NCBI GenBank assembly: GCA_964599655.1
Contig: CAZRGV010000062.1
Location: forward strand, 1-34,930
Direction: 5' to 3'
From: CAZRGV01 sp964599655
Lineage (GTDB): Bacteria > Planctomycetota > Planctomycetia > Isosphaerales > Isosphaeraceae
Length of the DNA stretch: 34,930 nt
Every line of letters begins with the position of its first letter. Position 1 is the stretch's first letter. The notes beneath the pieces were generated by a model. It searched no databases and had not been told where the DNA came from. It was given only the letters and a program-made list of their open reading frames with translations. A program made the position numbers and the translations under genes. Positions 1 through 9,731 of the stretch are shown here, piece by piece.

Positions 1-66
1 CCGCGGCCGTTCCTTGGCGTCGCCGCGGCTCCGACCGCCCGCCGAGGGAACGGGTGCCCGCGGATC

Positions 67-108
67 GTGACGGCTGTCCGGGGCCGCTTGCCTGTCGGGA
101 GCCGTCAC
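67..108 (-). terminator. possible terminator hairpin after the stress-protein gene
   Basis: The 9-bp arms GTGACGGCT (67-75) and AGCCGTCAC (100-108) are perfect reverse complements with 24 nt between them, overlapping the stop codon of the minus-strand gene. There is no T-run after it, so termination is only a guess from the position and the stem. Confidence 0.3.
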
Positions 109-533
109 GCCTGGGCCCGGACGACCAGGATCGGGCAGGGGGCGTGACGCATCACGCCCTCCGCGACGCTGCCGAGCAGAACACGGCCCAGTCCCCCTCG
201 GCCGTGGCTGCCGATCACGATCAAGTCGGCCGGCCACTGCCTGGCCGAATGGACGATCTCGTCGGCGGGCTTTCCAACCCGGGCGAACTCGAGGGCCGGC
301 GGCGTCAAGGGCGCTCGGTCGTGAAACGCGGCGAGCAGCCTCCTGCCATCCCGCTCGGCGATTTCTTGCAACTCCGAGGCGGGGATTCCGCCTTCGGAGA
401 TGGTGCACAAGGCCGGGTCCACCACATGGACAAACGCGACCTCGCCACCCAGGGACCGCGCGAGCTCGATGCCGACGTCGGCGGCGTGTGCCGCGATCGC
501 GCTGCCGTCAATCGCGATGAGGACCTTTTTCAT
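105..533 (-). CDS. Universal stress protein (UspA family)
   Basis: This is a single-domain cytoplasmic universal stress protein of 142 residues, the usual length. It opens with MKKVLIAIDGS, the typical first beta strand and Asp of the fold, and near residues 110-125 has the ATP-binding signature G-x2-G-x9-G-S (GSHGRGGLGRVLLGS), followed by the final strand CPILVV. ATP-binding members act in stress tolerance; the specific role is not visible here. The start is the ATG at 533 because family members begin at this MKK. An in-frame TTG at 557 would add eight residues with no family support. No strong Shine-Dalgarno is seen (only GAGAGACGG upstream). It stands alone, divergent from the oxidoreductase gene. 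Confidence 0.93.
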   Translation of the reverse strand: MKKVLIAIDGSAIAAHAADVGIELARSLGGEVAFVHVVDPALCTISEGGIPASELQEIAERDGRRLLAAFHDRAPLTPPALEFARVGKPADEIVHSARQWPADLIVIGSHGRGGLGRVLLGSVAEGVMRHAPCPILVVRAQA

Positions 534-963
534 GAGCGATCCGTCTCTCGGGTTCAAAAATGATGAAGTTATCTCAATGATGAAAAGAAACGGATTCGGT
601 TTTTACGAATTGAACCCGTCCCGATCTTCGAGGAGGAGCCATCGCGAACCGTCGGGCTGGGGTGGCTCCGCGGGGTTGGGGATTGGGGGCAGCCTCTGAA
701 ATCAGCTTAGCTCCTGAGAGGCCGGAGAGATAGCCCTGACGCGATGCGTCCGTGATGGATCGAGGGTGGCGGGCGGCTTCTGGTGGTTGGTTCGGAGTTA
801 CGCCCGATGCGAGGCGTCCATCACGACTCAGGGAGAACGCGCGCCTCGGCCACGAGGAGGACGAATCGCCGGTTGGAGCGGGAGTAAGATGTTGTCCTGG
901 CGGCGGGCGGCAAGTATCCTCCACGATTGATGGGAACCGTCACCCCTGTTGGAGACCTTGCTG
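534..963. other. intergenic region between divergent genes
   Basis: This is 430 bp without a convincing gene. The short frames here have no recognisable protein features. An AT-richer stretch at about 558-615 could hold the promoter of the stress-protein gene, and the last 15 bp hold a GGAG ribosome-binding site for the gene at 964. No RNA gene or clear operator was recognised. Confidence 0.5.
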
Positions 964-2352
964 ATGAATCCGGAATTGAATCGTCGGAGCTTCCTGGGAG
1001 CCGGGGCCGCGGGGCTGGGTTACTTCTTCACGGCGCCGGCGTACTCGGCGGCGCGAGCGGCTCGAAAGCCGAACGAGACCTTGCAATTCGCGGGCATCGG
1101 CGTCGGAGGGAAGGGCAGCAGCGACATCGATCAGGCCGCCAACCTGGGTGAGGTCGTGGCCCTTTGCGACGTCGACGACGGCATGCTCGCGCCCAAGATC
1201 AAGAAGTGGTCGGGCGCGAAGGTCTATTACGACTATCGCAAGCTGTACGACGAGCTGGGCAAGCACATCGACGCCGTGACGGTGAGCACGCCGGACCACA
1301 ACCACGCCCTGGCGTCGTTGCTGGCGATCCGGATGGGCAAGCACGTCTACTGCCAGAAGCCGCTGACGCACACGGTGTTCGAGGCTCGGGTGCTGAAGGA
1401 GGCGGCGAGGAAATACGGCGTGTGCACCCAGATGGGCAACCAGGGCTCGGCCGAGAATGGTCTTCGGCGGGCCGTCGAGCTGGTTCAGGCGGGGATCATC
1501 GGCCCGGTGAAGGAGGTGCACGTCTGGACGAATCGGCCGATCTGGCCCCAGGCGCCCGAGATCACCGCGAGGCCCGACCGAGCGGACGTCTGGCCCGAGT
1601 CGGTGCACTGGGACGAGTTCCTCGGCGGCGCTCCGTTGCGTCCGTTCGTCAAGGATACGTATCACCCGTTCAAGTGGCGTGGCTGGTGGGATTACGGCAC
1701 CGGCGCTATCGGCGATATGGCTTGCCACACGGCGAACATGGCCTTCCGCGCCCTGAAGCTGGCGCACCCGACGACGGTTTCGGCCGAGAGCGGCGAGGTC
1801 AACCCCGAGACCTATCCCGGCTGGGCGCGCGTGACCCTGGAATTCCCGGCTCGAGACGGCATGCCGCCCGCCACGCTCACGTGGTACGAGGGCAAGAAGG
1901 ACGGCAAGCTCGTGCTGCCGCCGGAAGAGTTGCAGGCCAAGATCCTCGGGAAGGACGAGAAGCTGCCCGGAAGCGGCTCGATCCTGGTCGGCGAGAAGGG
2001 CATTCTGTACTCGCCCAATGACTACGGCGCGAAGTACCGGTTCACGCCGGAGTCGATCGGCGAGAACCTGAACCTGACGATGCCCGAGTCGCTTCCGGTC
2101 AACGGCAAGGGGGACCAGGGGATGAAGAACGAGTGGGTCGAAGCCATCAAGGCCGGCAAGCCGGAAATCGCCTACTCGAACTTCGACGTCGCCAGCCTGC
2201 TGACCGAGGCGTTCCTGCTGGGCAACGTGGCCATTCGCACGGGCAAGAAGCTCGAGTGGGACGGCCCGAACCTCAAGGTGACCAACTACCCCGAGGCGAA
2301 TCAGTTCATCCAGACCGAGTATCGCCGGGGCTGGGAAGTGACCCGAGGCTGA
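964..2352 (+). CDS. Tat-exported Gfo/Idh/MocA family oxidoreductase
   Basis: This is a predicted NAD(P)-dependent oxidoreductase of 462 residues, probably acting on a sugar or sugar derivative outside the cytoplasm. Residues 7-35 form a twin-arginine signal (RRSFLG followed by a hydrophobic stretch ending near AYSAARAA). A Rossmann glycine motif IGVGGKG is at 45-51, STPDHNHA near 108-115, and QKP at 131-133 takes the place of the EKP catalytic motif of the family. Secreted members of this kind are abundant in planctomycetes. The ATG at 964 is chosen because GGAG lies about 9 nt upstream and RRSFLG then sits near the N terminus; an in-frame TTG at 949 is less likely. The gene converges on the beta-helix gene across a strong hairpin. 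The substrate is unknown. Confidence 0.93.
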   Translation: MNPELNRRSFLGAGAAGLGYFFTAPAYSAARAARKPNETLQFAGIGVGGKGSSDIDQAANLGEVVALCDVDDGMLAPKIKKWSGAKVYYDYRKLYDELGKHIDAVTVSTPDHNHALASLLAIRMGKHVYCQKPLTHTVFEARVLKEAARKYGVCTQMGNQGSAENGLRRAVELVQAGIIGPVKEVHVWTNRPIWPQAPEITARPDRADVWPESVHWDEFLGGAPLRPFVKDTYHPFKWRGWWDYGTGAIGDMACHTANMAFRALKLAHPTTVSAESGEVNPETYPGWARVTLEFPARDGMPPATLTWYEGKKDGKLVLPPEELQAKILGKDEKLPGSGSILVGEKGILYSPNDYGAKYRFTPESIGENLNLTMPESLPVNGKGDQGMKNEWVEAIKAGKPEIAYSNFDVASLLTEAFLLGNVAIRTGKKLEWDGPNLKVTNYPEANQFIQTEYRRGWEVTRG

Positions 2353-2383
2353 GTCGGTCCGTCACGTCGGTTGATGATCCGGG

Positions 2384-2410
2384 GCCCGGTGGAGCGCTGT
2401 TCCGCCGGGC
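2384..2410. terminator. bidirectional hairpin terminator between convergent genes
   Basis: Arm GCCCGGTGGA (2384-2393) pairs with TCCGCCGGGC (2401-2410), a 10-bp stem with one G-U type pair and a 7-nt loop. It sits midway between two convergent stop codons (2352 and 2431), as expected of a terminator used from both sides. There is no clear T-run. Confidence 0.6.
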
Positions 2411-2430
2411 TCCTTGGATCCGCGCGACGG

Positions 2431-3834
2431 TCAGGGCTCGGGTTCTTCACGGTTTCGCGACGTCGACGAGCGCGGCGTCGAGGATTGGGCCTTGGCCGAC
2501 TCGTGGCGGTGGTCGTCGATTTCCTGCGCCGCTTCAATCTGGTTCGGACCGATCTGAACCGGGCCGACGCGGTCCTCGACGAGGATGCCGATCGTCTGAG
2601 TCCGCTCCGCGCCTTTCCGCGTGTCACGGATGGTGTTCCCCTCGAAGATCAGGCCGGAGGGCTCGCCTCGAATGCGGATGGCGGCGGTGCCGGATTCGCG
2701 GCCGTTGTCCTCGATGAGGTTGTTTTCCAGTCGGTTGCGGTGCGGCGACATCCCCAGGGACTCGTTGCGAAAGAAGACGCCGTTCAGGGCGTTGCGCGTG
2801 ACCTGGTTGCCTCGAAGAAGGTTGTCGGAGTCCTTGTGACCGATCGAAATGCCGAAGCGGCCGTTGGCCTCCAGCCGGTTGTTTTCGAACAGGCCGTGAC
2901 GGACGCGCCAGCAGAGGAACAGGCCATCGGTGCCGTTGCGACGGGCCAGGCAGTTTCGCACGACCGGGCGTTGCGAGCCGCTGCCAGGGTGGAATCCCAG
3001 CTCGGCATTGTCTTCGCTGACGCAATCCGTGACGGTCACGTCGTTCGACTGCTGGAAGCTGATCCCGTCGCCGTGGTAGTTCCGCACGACGCAGCCGGAG
3101 ATGACGGTTCCGAAGCCTCGGTACAGGTAAATCCCGCCGCCTCGACAGCCGTCAAGGCGGGGGTTGGCCGGCTGGTTTCCCTCGATGACGAGGTCTTCGA
3201 TCCGGGCGTCCTGGATGTTCGAGCCGCTGACGACCGGGAAGACGGTGGCCGCCTTTGCGTGGTTGGCGACCATGCAGTCGGCCATCAGGGGCGCATCGAT
3301 CGAGACCGTGTTCCCGCGACGCCCTGTGATTCTCGCCACGGTGGTATGGAAGCCTCCCGCGCGGTCGTCCCAGATCGCGACCCCAGAGCCGACGGTGAAG
3401 CCCGAGGCATCCTCGACGGTGATCTGCTGCTCGCCGAAATCGCCGTCGAGGGCGAGGGGGGAAACGGCCGCGTCGGCCTTCCGCAAGATGGTTTTTCCTT
3501 TGCGGCCCCGAACCGTGACGTTGGATCGCACGTGCAAGGAGTCTCGCATCAGGTATTCCCCCTCGCCGATCTCGACCGTTCCGCCGCCAAGGCCGGCGAT
3601 GAAGTCCACGGCCGCCTGGAGCGCCCGGTTGTCGGTGCCGATCAGGTCGGCCCCGGTCCTCCCCACGGTGATGGTGGGACGCTCGCTCATCTTCGAATGC
3701 AGCGCGTAAGGCAATTGCTGCGCATCGGCCTTCGGGGCCAGGTCGTCACCGAGGGCGACGGGTCCCAGAAGGCCCAGGATGATCGCGAAGGAGGCAAGCC
3801 GCCCGCGATCGGCGGCCCAAGGGATTGGACGCAT
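2431..3834 (-). CDS. Secreted right-handed parallel beta-helix protein
   Basis: This 467-residue protein has a Sec-type signal peptide (about residues 1-29, hydrophobic core ASFAIILGLLGPVALG). The first 120 residues include an ADxIGTDNRALQAAVD segment and GGTVEIGEGEYLM, typical of the pectate-lyase-like or NosD fold start. From about residue 190 to 430 there are short repeats of the type NxFxNNxxxxNxxxGI (for example GLFENNRLEANGRFGISIG), the rungs of a right-handed beta helix. Such proteins bind or cleave polysaccharides; no lyase active site can be named. The last 40 residues are charged and Ser/Thr rich. AGGAGG six nucleotides before the ATG at 3834 fixes the start. Confidence 0.9.
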   Translation of the reverse strand: MRPIPWAADRGRLASFAIILGLLGPVALGDDLAPKADAQQLPYALHSKMSERPTITVGRTGADLIGTDNRALQAAVDFIAGLGGGTVEIGEGEYLMRDSLHVRSNVTVRGRKGKTILRKADAAVSPLALDGDFGEQQITVEDASGFTVGSGVAIWDDRAGGFHTTVARITGRRGNTVSIDAPLMADCMVANHAKAATVFPVVSGSNIQDARIEDLVIEGNQPANPRLDGCRGGGIYLYRGFGTVISGCVVRNYHGDGISFQQSNDVTVTDCVSEDNAELGFHPGSGSQRPVVRNCLARRNGTDGLFLCWRVRHGLFENNRLEANGRFGISIGHKDSDNLLRGNQVTRNALNGVFFRNESLGMSPHRNRLENNLIEDNGRESGTAAIRIRGEPSGLIFEGNTIRDTRKGAERTQTIGILVEDRVGPVQIGPNQIEAAQEIDDHRHESAKAQSSTPRSSTSRNREEPEP

Positions 3835-4149
3835 GGGAAAACCTCCTGGTGCCGGTTTGCCTCGGTCAGAGAATCCGAGTCGCCGAATCCACCCCTCGAC
3901 GGGGACGAGGGCGGTCCGTGGGATGGCTCCAGTATCGACGGATTGGGTACAAGAGGGAAGGCCGCGGACGGTTCGAGGTCGCGCCTTCTGGGAGGAGGTT
4001 GTCCGTTGCGGTATGATTGCGCGACATTCGCGAGCGGAAGGGACGGAGGCTCAGCTCACGATCTCGGCCGGATTCATGATGACGAACGCATGCCCGTAGC
4101 TCGACTCAATCATTGAAGAGAAGATCGTTCCCCCAGACGAGATTGCCGC
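3835..4149. other. divergent promoter region
   Basis: This 315 bp separates the minus-strand beta-helix gene from the plus-strand MFS gene, so both promoters should lie here. Only the AGGAGG of the beta-helix gene (3841-3847, minus strand) is clear. No operator, RNA gene or convincing sigma-70 pair was recognised. Confidence 0.5.
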
Positions 4150-5547
4150 ATGTCGCTTCTTGGATACTTCGATCGCGAGCGCTCGGTGGCTTCGCCCGAC
4201 TTCAACCGATGGTTCATCCCTCCGGCGGCGCTGGCGGTTCATATTTGCATTGGTGAAGTTTATGGATTCAGTGTTTTCAATGGTCCACTGACGAGGGTTG
4301 TGGGGATTGACCGCTCGATCGAAGGGCGGGACTGGACGATTCCGCAGCTTGGCTGGATCTATTCCATCGCGCTGATCATGCTGGGGCTTTCGGCGGCGAG
4401 GCTCGGCCGCTGGGTCGAGCACGCGGGTCCACGGAAAGCCATGTTCACAAGTGCCTGTTGTTTTTGTGGCGGTTGGCTGCTGTCCAGCCTTGGGGTGGCG
4501 CTCCACAACATCTGGATCGTTTACCTCGGATATGGAGTTGTCGGCGGGATCGGCCTGGGGCTCGGTTACATCGCGCCGGTTTCGACGCTGGTGAAGTGGT
4601 TCCCCGACCGTCCGGGCATGGCGACGGGCCTGGCGATCATGGGGTTTGGGGGCGGAGCGCTGGTTGGGGCGCCGTTGTCAGTGGAGTTGATGGAGTTGTT
4701 CCGATCGGAGACGTCGGTCGGCGTGATGGAAACGTTTCTGGTGCTGGGAGTGGTTTATTTCGCGTTCATGATCTTTGGCGCGCTGATGGTACGGGTTCCG
4801 CCCTCGGGATGGACGCCGCGCGGATACACGCCTTCGCGAACGTGGAAGCGGCACGCGGCGGGCACGGATCTTCCGGTTGACGTGGCCTGGCGGACTCGGC
4901 AATTCTGGCTGTTGTGGGGGGTGCTTTGCCTGAACGTCACGGCGGGGATTGGCATTCTGGGTCAAGCCTCCTTGATGTGTCAGGACATGTTCGGCGTGAC
5001 GGCGGCGGTGGGTGGCGGCTTCGCGGGGTTATTGAGCCTGTTCAACATGGGAGGGCGGTTTTTCTGGTCGTCGCTGTCCGACTTGACGGGGCGGAAGGCG
5101 ATTTACTCGGTGTATTTCCTTCTGGGCGCTGCGCTCTACGCCGTGGTGCCGCTGACCCAGAGGCTCCACAACGTGCCCCTGTTCGTTCTTGTGACGGCGG
5201 TGATTATCTCGATGTATGGCGGTGGGTTCGCGACGATTCCGGCGTACCTTCGCGACCTGTTTGGCACGATGCATCTGGGAGCGATCCATGGGCGGCTGAT
5301 CACGGCGTGGTCGATGGCGGCGATTCTCGGGCCGCAAATCGTCAATTACGTGTCAACCTATCGGATCCAGCGTGGCGTGCCCCGGGCCGAGGCGTATGAC
5401 CTGACGATGTATTTGATGGTTGCCGTGCTGTTGCTGGGCTCCATCCTCAACCTGTTGGTGCGGCCCGTTAGGGAAGGGCAACCGGGAACCGAGCGTGAGC
5501 CGGCTCTGGACGTTTCGCCGTCGATCGAGACGCAATCGGCCGCGTAA
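4150..5547 (+). CDS. OFA-family MFS transporter (oxalate/formate antiporter-like)
   Basis: This is an inner-membrane carrier of 465 residues with about 12 predicted membrane segments. Residues near 120-180 carry the OFA-family signature: a glycine-rich GVVGGIGLGLGYIAPVSTL stretch, then KWFPDRPGMATGLAIMGFGGGALVG. A second-half SDLTGRKA loop matches the MFS loop motif. OFA members exchange small carboxylates such as oxalate, formate, lactate or pyruvate; the substrate here is not fixed by the sequence. The ATG at 4150 gives the normal cytoplasmic N terminus, although the upstream ribosome site (ACGAGA) is weak. A 52-residue membrane protein gene follows 17 bp downstream, which supports a two-component carrier. 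Confidence 0.92.
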   Translation: MSLLGYFDRERSVASPDFNRWFIPPAALAVHICIGEVYGFSVFNGPLTRVVGIDRSIEGRDWTIPQLGWIYSIALIMLGLSAARLGRWVEHAGPRKAMFTSACCFCGGWLLSSLGVALHNIWIVYLGYGVVGGIGLGLGYIAPVSTLVKWFPDRPGMATGLAIMGFGGGALVGAPLSVELMELFRSETSVGVMETFLVLGVVYFAFMIFGALMVRVPPSGWTPRGYTPSRTWKRHAAGTDLPVDVAWRTRQFWLLWGVLCLNVTAGIGILGQASLMCQDMFGVTAAVGGGFAGLLSLFNMGGRFFWSSLSDLTGRKAIYSVYFLLGAALYAVVPLTQRLHNVPLFVLVTAVIISMYGGGFATIPAYLRDLFGTMHLGAIHGRLITAWSMAAILGPQIVNYVSTYRIQRGVPRAEAYDLTMYLMVAVLLLGSILNLLVRPVREGQPGTEREPALDVSPSIETQSAA

Positions 5548-5564
5548 CGAGGGGTCGTAAGCCC

Positions 5565-5723
5565 ATGGCAGACGTGAAAACGAAGCCGATCCGACTGATT
5601 CTGGCGTGGCTTGTGGTGGCGATTCCGCTCGGCTGGGGGGTGGTTCAAACCCTGGCGAAGTCGTTGCCGCTGTTTCGGACCTCCGCCCCGTCGGATTCCT
5701 CAGCCCAAGGTCGGGGTCATTGA
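5565..5723 (+). CDS. MFS transporter small subunit (52 aa, single membrane helix)
   Basis: This short gene encodes 52 residues: a basic N terminus (MADVKTKPIRL), one membrane helix (ILAWLVVAIPLGWGVVQTL) and KSLPLF directly after it. This pattern (basic start, W and PLxWG in the helix, TLxKSLxLF after) is what I know from the small-subunit proteins encoded just downstream of OFA-type MFS carriers. GAGG lies about 12 nt upstream of the ATG. It starts 17 bp after the carrier gene and is presumably co-transcribed. Its last 7 bp overlap the convergent end of the efflux pump gene (stop at 5717). Its biochemical role in the carrier is not established here. Confidence 0.8.
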   Translation: MADVKTKPIRLILAWLVVAIPLGWGVVQTLAKSLPLFRTSAPSDSSAQGRGH

Positions 5724-7258
5724 GCGACTTCGGAACACGCGGTGAGTTCGATCGCCCGGTTGGGGGTCGCCTGGGGCGGGTGAAGGCGATGCCAGCGGTG
5801 TTGTCGGACCATGTAGAAAAGCACGGGTAAGAGCAGGTCGATGACTTCATCGGCGATGAGGATGCCGCCGAGCACGGGCGCGGCCATCGGCCGGATGACC
5901 TCGGAACCGATGCCTGAGGCCCAGAGCATCGGGGCGAGGCCCAGGACGGTGGTGCCCTCGGTGAGGAGCTTGGGCCGAAGCCGGTGCGCGGCGCCGTCGA
6001 GCACGGCCGTTCGCAGGCCGTCGAGCGACAGGGACTCGAGGCCTCCCGCCCGTTCGACGGCCTCCCGGAGGTAGACCAGCATGATGATTCCCGTGGATGT
6101 CGCCATACCGAAGCAGGCGATGTAACCGATCCAGACCGTGACCGAGAACTTGTACCCGAGCAGCCACTGGAAGAAGACCCCGCCGGCAATGGCGCCTGGG
6201 ACCGCGAGCAGCATCAGGACCGCATCGGCGAGGTCTCCGTAGGTCGTGTAAAGGATCAGGAAGATGAGTCCGAGGATGGCCGGAACGATGACGCGGAGGG
6301 TGCGAGACGCCCGGGCTTCGTGCTCGAACTGGCCGGTCCACTCGATGTAGGTCCCTTCGGGCAAGGGGACCTCCTCGGCGACGATCCGGCGGGCCTCGGC
6401 GACGAAGTCGCTGGCTCCTCGACCTCGGACGTTCAGGCGGACATAGTTGCGCAACAGGCCATTTTCACTCTTGATCGTCGCCGGCCCCTCGACGACGCGG
6501 ACCTCGGCGACCTCATCGAGCGGGATTTGCTGGATCGCGCCGTCATCCGACCTCGCGGGAACGAGCACGCGGCGAATGGACTGTTCGTCCTGTCGCCAGT
6601 CTCGGCCGTAGCGGACGCGAACGGGGTGCCGCTCGCGGCCTTGAACGGCGGTGGTGGCGATGGTGCCGCCGATGGCGGTTTCGACCGCTTGGTTCAGGTC
6701 GGCGACGCTTACGCCGAGACGGCCGGCGCGTTCTCGGTTGATCCGGACTTCCAGGTAACCCTTGCCGCGAATCGGGTCGGCGACGACATCGGCCGCCCCC
6801 GGGATGCGCCTGACCCTCTCGGCGATTGCTTCGGACGTTCGCACGACGTCGTCGAGGTCGCGGCCAACCACGCGGACGCCGATGGTGGTGTTGACTCCGG
6901 TCGCGAGCATATCGACGCGGTTCTGAATCGGCATCGTCCAGACGTTGGTCCAGCCGGGCATGGGAACGGCGCGGTCGAGCTCTCCGCCGAAGCCGATCAG
7001 GTCCTCGCGCTGTCTTCGCCAGAGCAAGAGTCCTCGGGAGAAGCTCCGGCTCAGCTCGGCTTGCAGGGCATCGATGGCGGGTTGTGGATTCAAGGTCGGT
7101 GGCGGTTCGACAATTCGGGTCATCACCATTTGACCGGGATCAGCAGTTATGGAATGGTGATGATGACGCGCTGGTGGTAGTGGGTTCGCGCGAAGGCGCT
7201 TGACCTCGGCGATGTAGGCCACGATCTCCGGATCACGGACCTGGGAACGCGCGAGCAA
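5717..7258 (-). pseudogene. CusA/CzcA-like RND metal efflux pump, C-terminal part (out of frame with its N-terminal part)
   Basis: This frame continues the pump gene that stops early at 7305. It encodes about 513 residues: the second large periplasmic loop (RGKGYLEVRINRERAGRLG, then an AIGG segment) and the last group of membrane helices (LRVIVPAILGLIFLILYTTY, GYIACFGMATSTGIIMLVYL, RPKLLTEGTTVLGLAPML), ending with helix IADEVIDLLLPVLFYMV. No normal start codon or ribosome site exists at 7258, so it is not an independent gene. Removing the 49-bp insertion at 7258-7327 would join it to the upstream part as one protein of about 1,320 residues. It may be a true frameshift mutation or an assembly error. 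Its end overlaps the MFS small-subunit gene tail to tail. Confidence 0.88.
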
Positions 7259-7327
7259 TTCCTCGATCGCCAGGCGGCAGCCATTCTCGAAAACGCTCCC
7301 GGCGTTATTCCTCGATCGCCAAGCGGG
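7258..7327. repeat. 49-bp imperfect duplication that breaks the efflux pump gene
   Basis: ATTCCTCGATCGCCAGGCGG (7258-7277) recurs as ATTCCTCGATCGCCAAGCGG (7307-7326), 19 of 20 identical, with starts 49 bp apart and 29 bp of unrelated sequence between. Because 49 is not a multiple of three, the reading frame is lost. On the minus strand both copies encode RLAIEE, and deleting one unit gives a continuous reading TRLAIEELLARSQV. Confidence 0.85.
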
Positions 7328-9731
7328 TATAAGTCAAGGCGCCTCGGTGGAGCAGCTCGCCATCGAGTTGCTGGACGTGCCTGGCCCAGCCCTGGAGATA
7401 GGCGTCGTCGGGCCCGTCGAGGGCGAGGCGGGCCGGGTCGATTCCGAGCGATCGCTCGAATTCGCGATTTCGCTGATAGGCGTATTCGCGCATGAGCGCG
7501 TCAAACTGGGTGTGGGCGGCGGCCGTCGCCGCGTCGATCAAGGCGTGACGGGCCTTCTGGTCGGATGGGGGGAGAATGAGCCCGCGCGTGATGAGGGCGT
7601 CGAGGACGGCCTCGGTTTGCCGCCGGGCATCGCGCTCGAGCAAGACGCGGCGAGGCCAGAACTCGTGACGGCGGAAGTTGACCATCGTCTCGATCATATC
7701 CAAGGGGGCGGGATCACTCGGCGACTCGGCCCGGCCGGCTTTGCCGACGACCATATCGACCTCGGGGAAGCGGCAGAGGATCATGTTCCGGGCTTTGAGA
7801 TCGTCGAGCGATTCCGTCACCGAGGCGCGCGGAACGGTGATCGGCATATCCATGATCATCCCCTCGTCGAGCGGTGTCATGAATTCCCGACCGAGCGGCT
7901 CGATGTTCTGTTTGGCCACCAGAGCGACCAGGAGCAGGCTTCCCATCGCCAGCGCGCGTCCGCCCCAGCTCCGAGGCGCGAGGCCAACCGCGAGAAGTCC
8001 GGCGCCGAGCGTGCCCAGGAAGAGCGAGTCGTTACCAATGGGAGTGAAGCCGACCACGAAGGTGACCGCCAAGACCCAGACCAGAGGCGAGGGGTTGTCG
8101 AGGAGGTAGCGAAGCACAGGCCGGTAGATTTCGACCACGCCACGCACGATCGGGCTGTCCATCTCGCCTCGCAGTCGTCCGCGGATAAAGAGGGTGCAAA
8201 GCGCTGGAACGATCGTAATTGACAGCACGGCCACGGCGATCAGGGCGAAGCATTTCGTGGCGGCCAGGGGTCGGAACATCCGGCCCTCCATTCCCCCCAG
8301 CGCGAAGACGGGAAGGAACGACAGCAGCATGATGACCACAGAGAAGAAGATGGGGCGGCCCACCGACTGACACGCCGTCAAGACGATCTCTCGCGTATCG
8401 CCCCGGACCGGGCGATCGCCATGATGCTCCCTCAAGCGGTGCATGGCGTTCTCGGCCATCACCACCGAGGAATCGACGAGCACGCCGATCGAGATGACGA
8501 TCCCCGCGAGCGACATGATGTTGGTTTGCACATCCGCGAGACCGAGCCATCGAAGCAGCCACATCAGGGCGAACGAGGCCAGGATCGCCAGTGGCAACGT
8601 GGCGGCGATGACGAACGAGGTCCGCAGGTGCAAGAGAATCAAGACCACGCAGATCGTGGCCGTGACGATCGCCTCGACCAGCGTTCCGGTGACTGTGCCG
8701 ATGGCCCCGTCGATCAAGGGCGTGCGGTCGTAGAAGGGGATGATTCGAACGCCGGTTGGTAGGCCGGCCTGGATTTCGCGGACCTTGTTCTTGATCCGTT
8801 CGGTGACATCTCGGGGATTCTCGCCGTGGGCCATGAGCACGACGCCGCCGGCCACCTCGTTGCCGTCCTTCTCGAGGACGCCTCGCCTTGGCCGCGACCC
8901 GAGCGCCACGCTGGCCACCTTGGCGAGCGGCACCACGCCGCCACCGGGTTTGAGAATGGGGACGGCCTCGAGGTCGCGAAGGACCGCGGTCGGGTCGAAA
9001 CGCCCCTCCCCGCTCGCCGAGTTCCCCAGCCAGCCGACGCTTCGCACGACAAACTCGGCGTTCGACTTGTGAACGACACCCCCGCCGGCGCTGGCGTTCG
9101 ACGCCTCGACGGCCGCGATCACCGCGTCGAGCGTGACGCCTTGCGCCCGCAACTGGAGAGGATCGATGTTGACTTGATACTCGATGGGTGCTCCGCCGAC
9201 GCTGGCAACCTCGGCCACCCCGGGCACCGCCGCGAGCTGATCTCGAACGAAGAAGTCCTGGATGGCCCGAAGCCGGCCGAGGTCGAGGCCGCCCCCCTCG
9301 ATCGTGTACCAGAAGATTTGCCCCGTGGCCACGGCGTCGGGGGCCACGCGCGGGACGACGCCCGTCGGCAGGTTGGTCGCGAGGCCCGCCAACCGCTCGG
9401 CCAGGGCGCGGCGCGCCTGCGGGAAGTCGACGGAGTCCTCGAAGATCACTGCGAGCCAGGCGTAGTCCACGTCGCTGGAGGCGCGAACGACCCGCACGCC
9501 CCGGATACCTTGCAGCGCGACGGAAAGGGGATACGTGACCTGGTCGTCGATCTCGCGAGGACTGTGTCCCGGCCAGTCGGCGTAGACGATGACCTGGTTC
9601 TCGGACAGGTCGGGGATCGCGTCGATCGGCGTGTGGTAGGCAGCGTAGAGCCCCCAGAGGGCCAGGGCCAGGCCCGACGTGATGACAACCAGCCGGCGGC
9701 GGATGGACAGCTCGATGATCCGCTCGATCAT
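7305..9731 (-). pseudogene. CusA/CzcA-like RND metal efflux pump, N-terminal part
   Basis: This is the inner-membrane proton-driven pump of a tripartite metal efflux system, first 808 residues. It begins MIERIIELSIRRRLVV with the first membrane helix, then DAIPDLSENQVIVY, the typical HME-type RND start. The porter domain follows, then a helix bundle at about residues 345-520 that includes IGVLVDSSVVMAEN (the conserved TM4 Asp motif) and VGRPIFFSVVIMLLSFLPVFAL. PLDEGMIMDMPITVP starts the second periplasmic part. The ATG at 9731 overlaps the adaptor stop (ATGA), so the two are translationally coupled. The frame stops at 7305 because of the 49-bp duplication. Family members export Cu/Ag or Co/Zn/Cd/Ni; the ion cannot be chosen from this sequence. 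Confidence 0.92.

Noticed and set aside
1..28. Inverted repeat CCGCGGC...GCCGCGG at the window edge
   Set aside because: Seven-bp GC arms are common by chance in this base composition and no gene context is visible.
2371..4116. 581-residue plus-strand open frame opposite the beta-helix gene
   Set aside because: The minus frame has a signal peptide, AGGAGG and beta-helix repeats; the plus frame has none of these.
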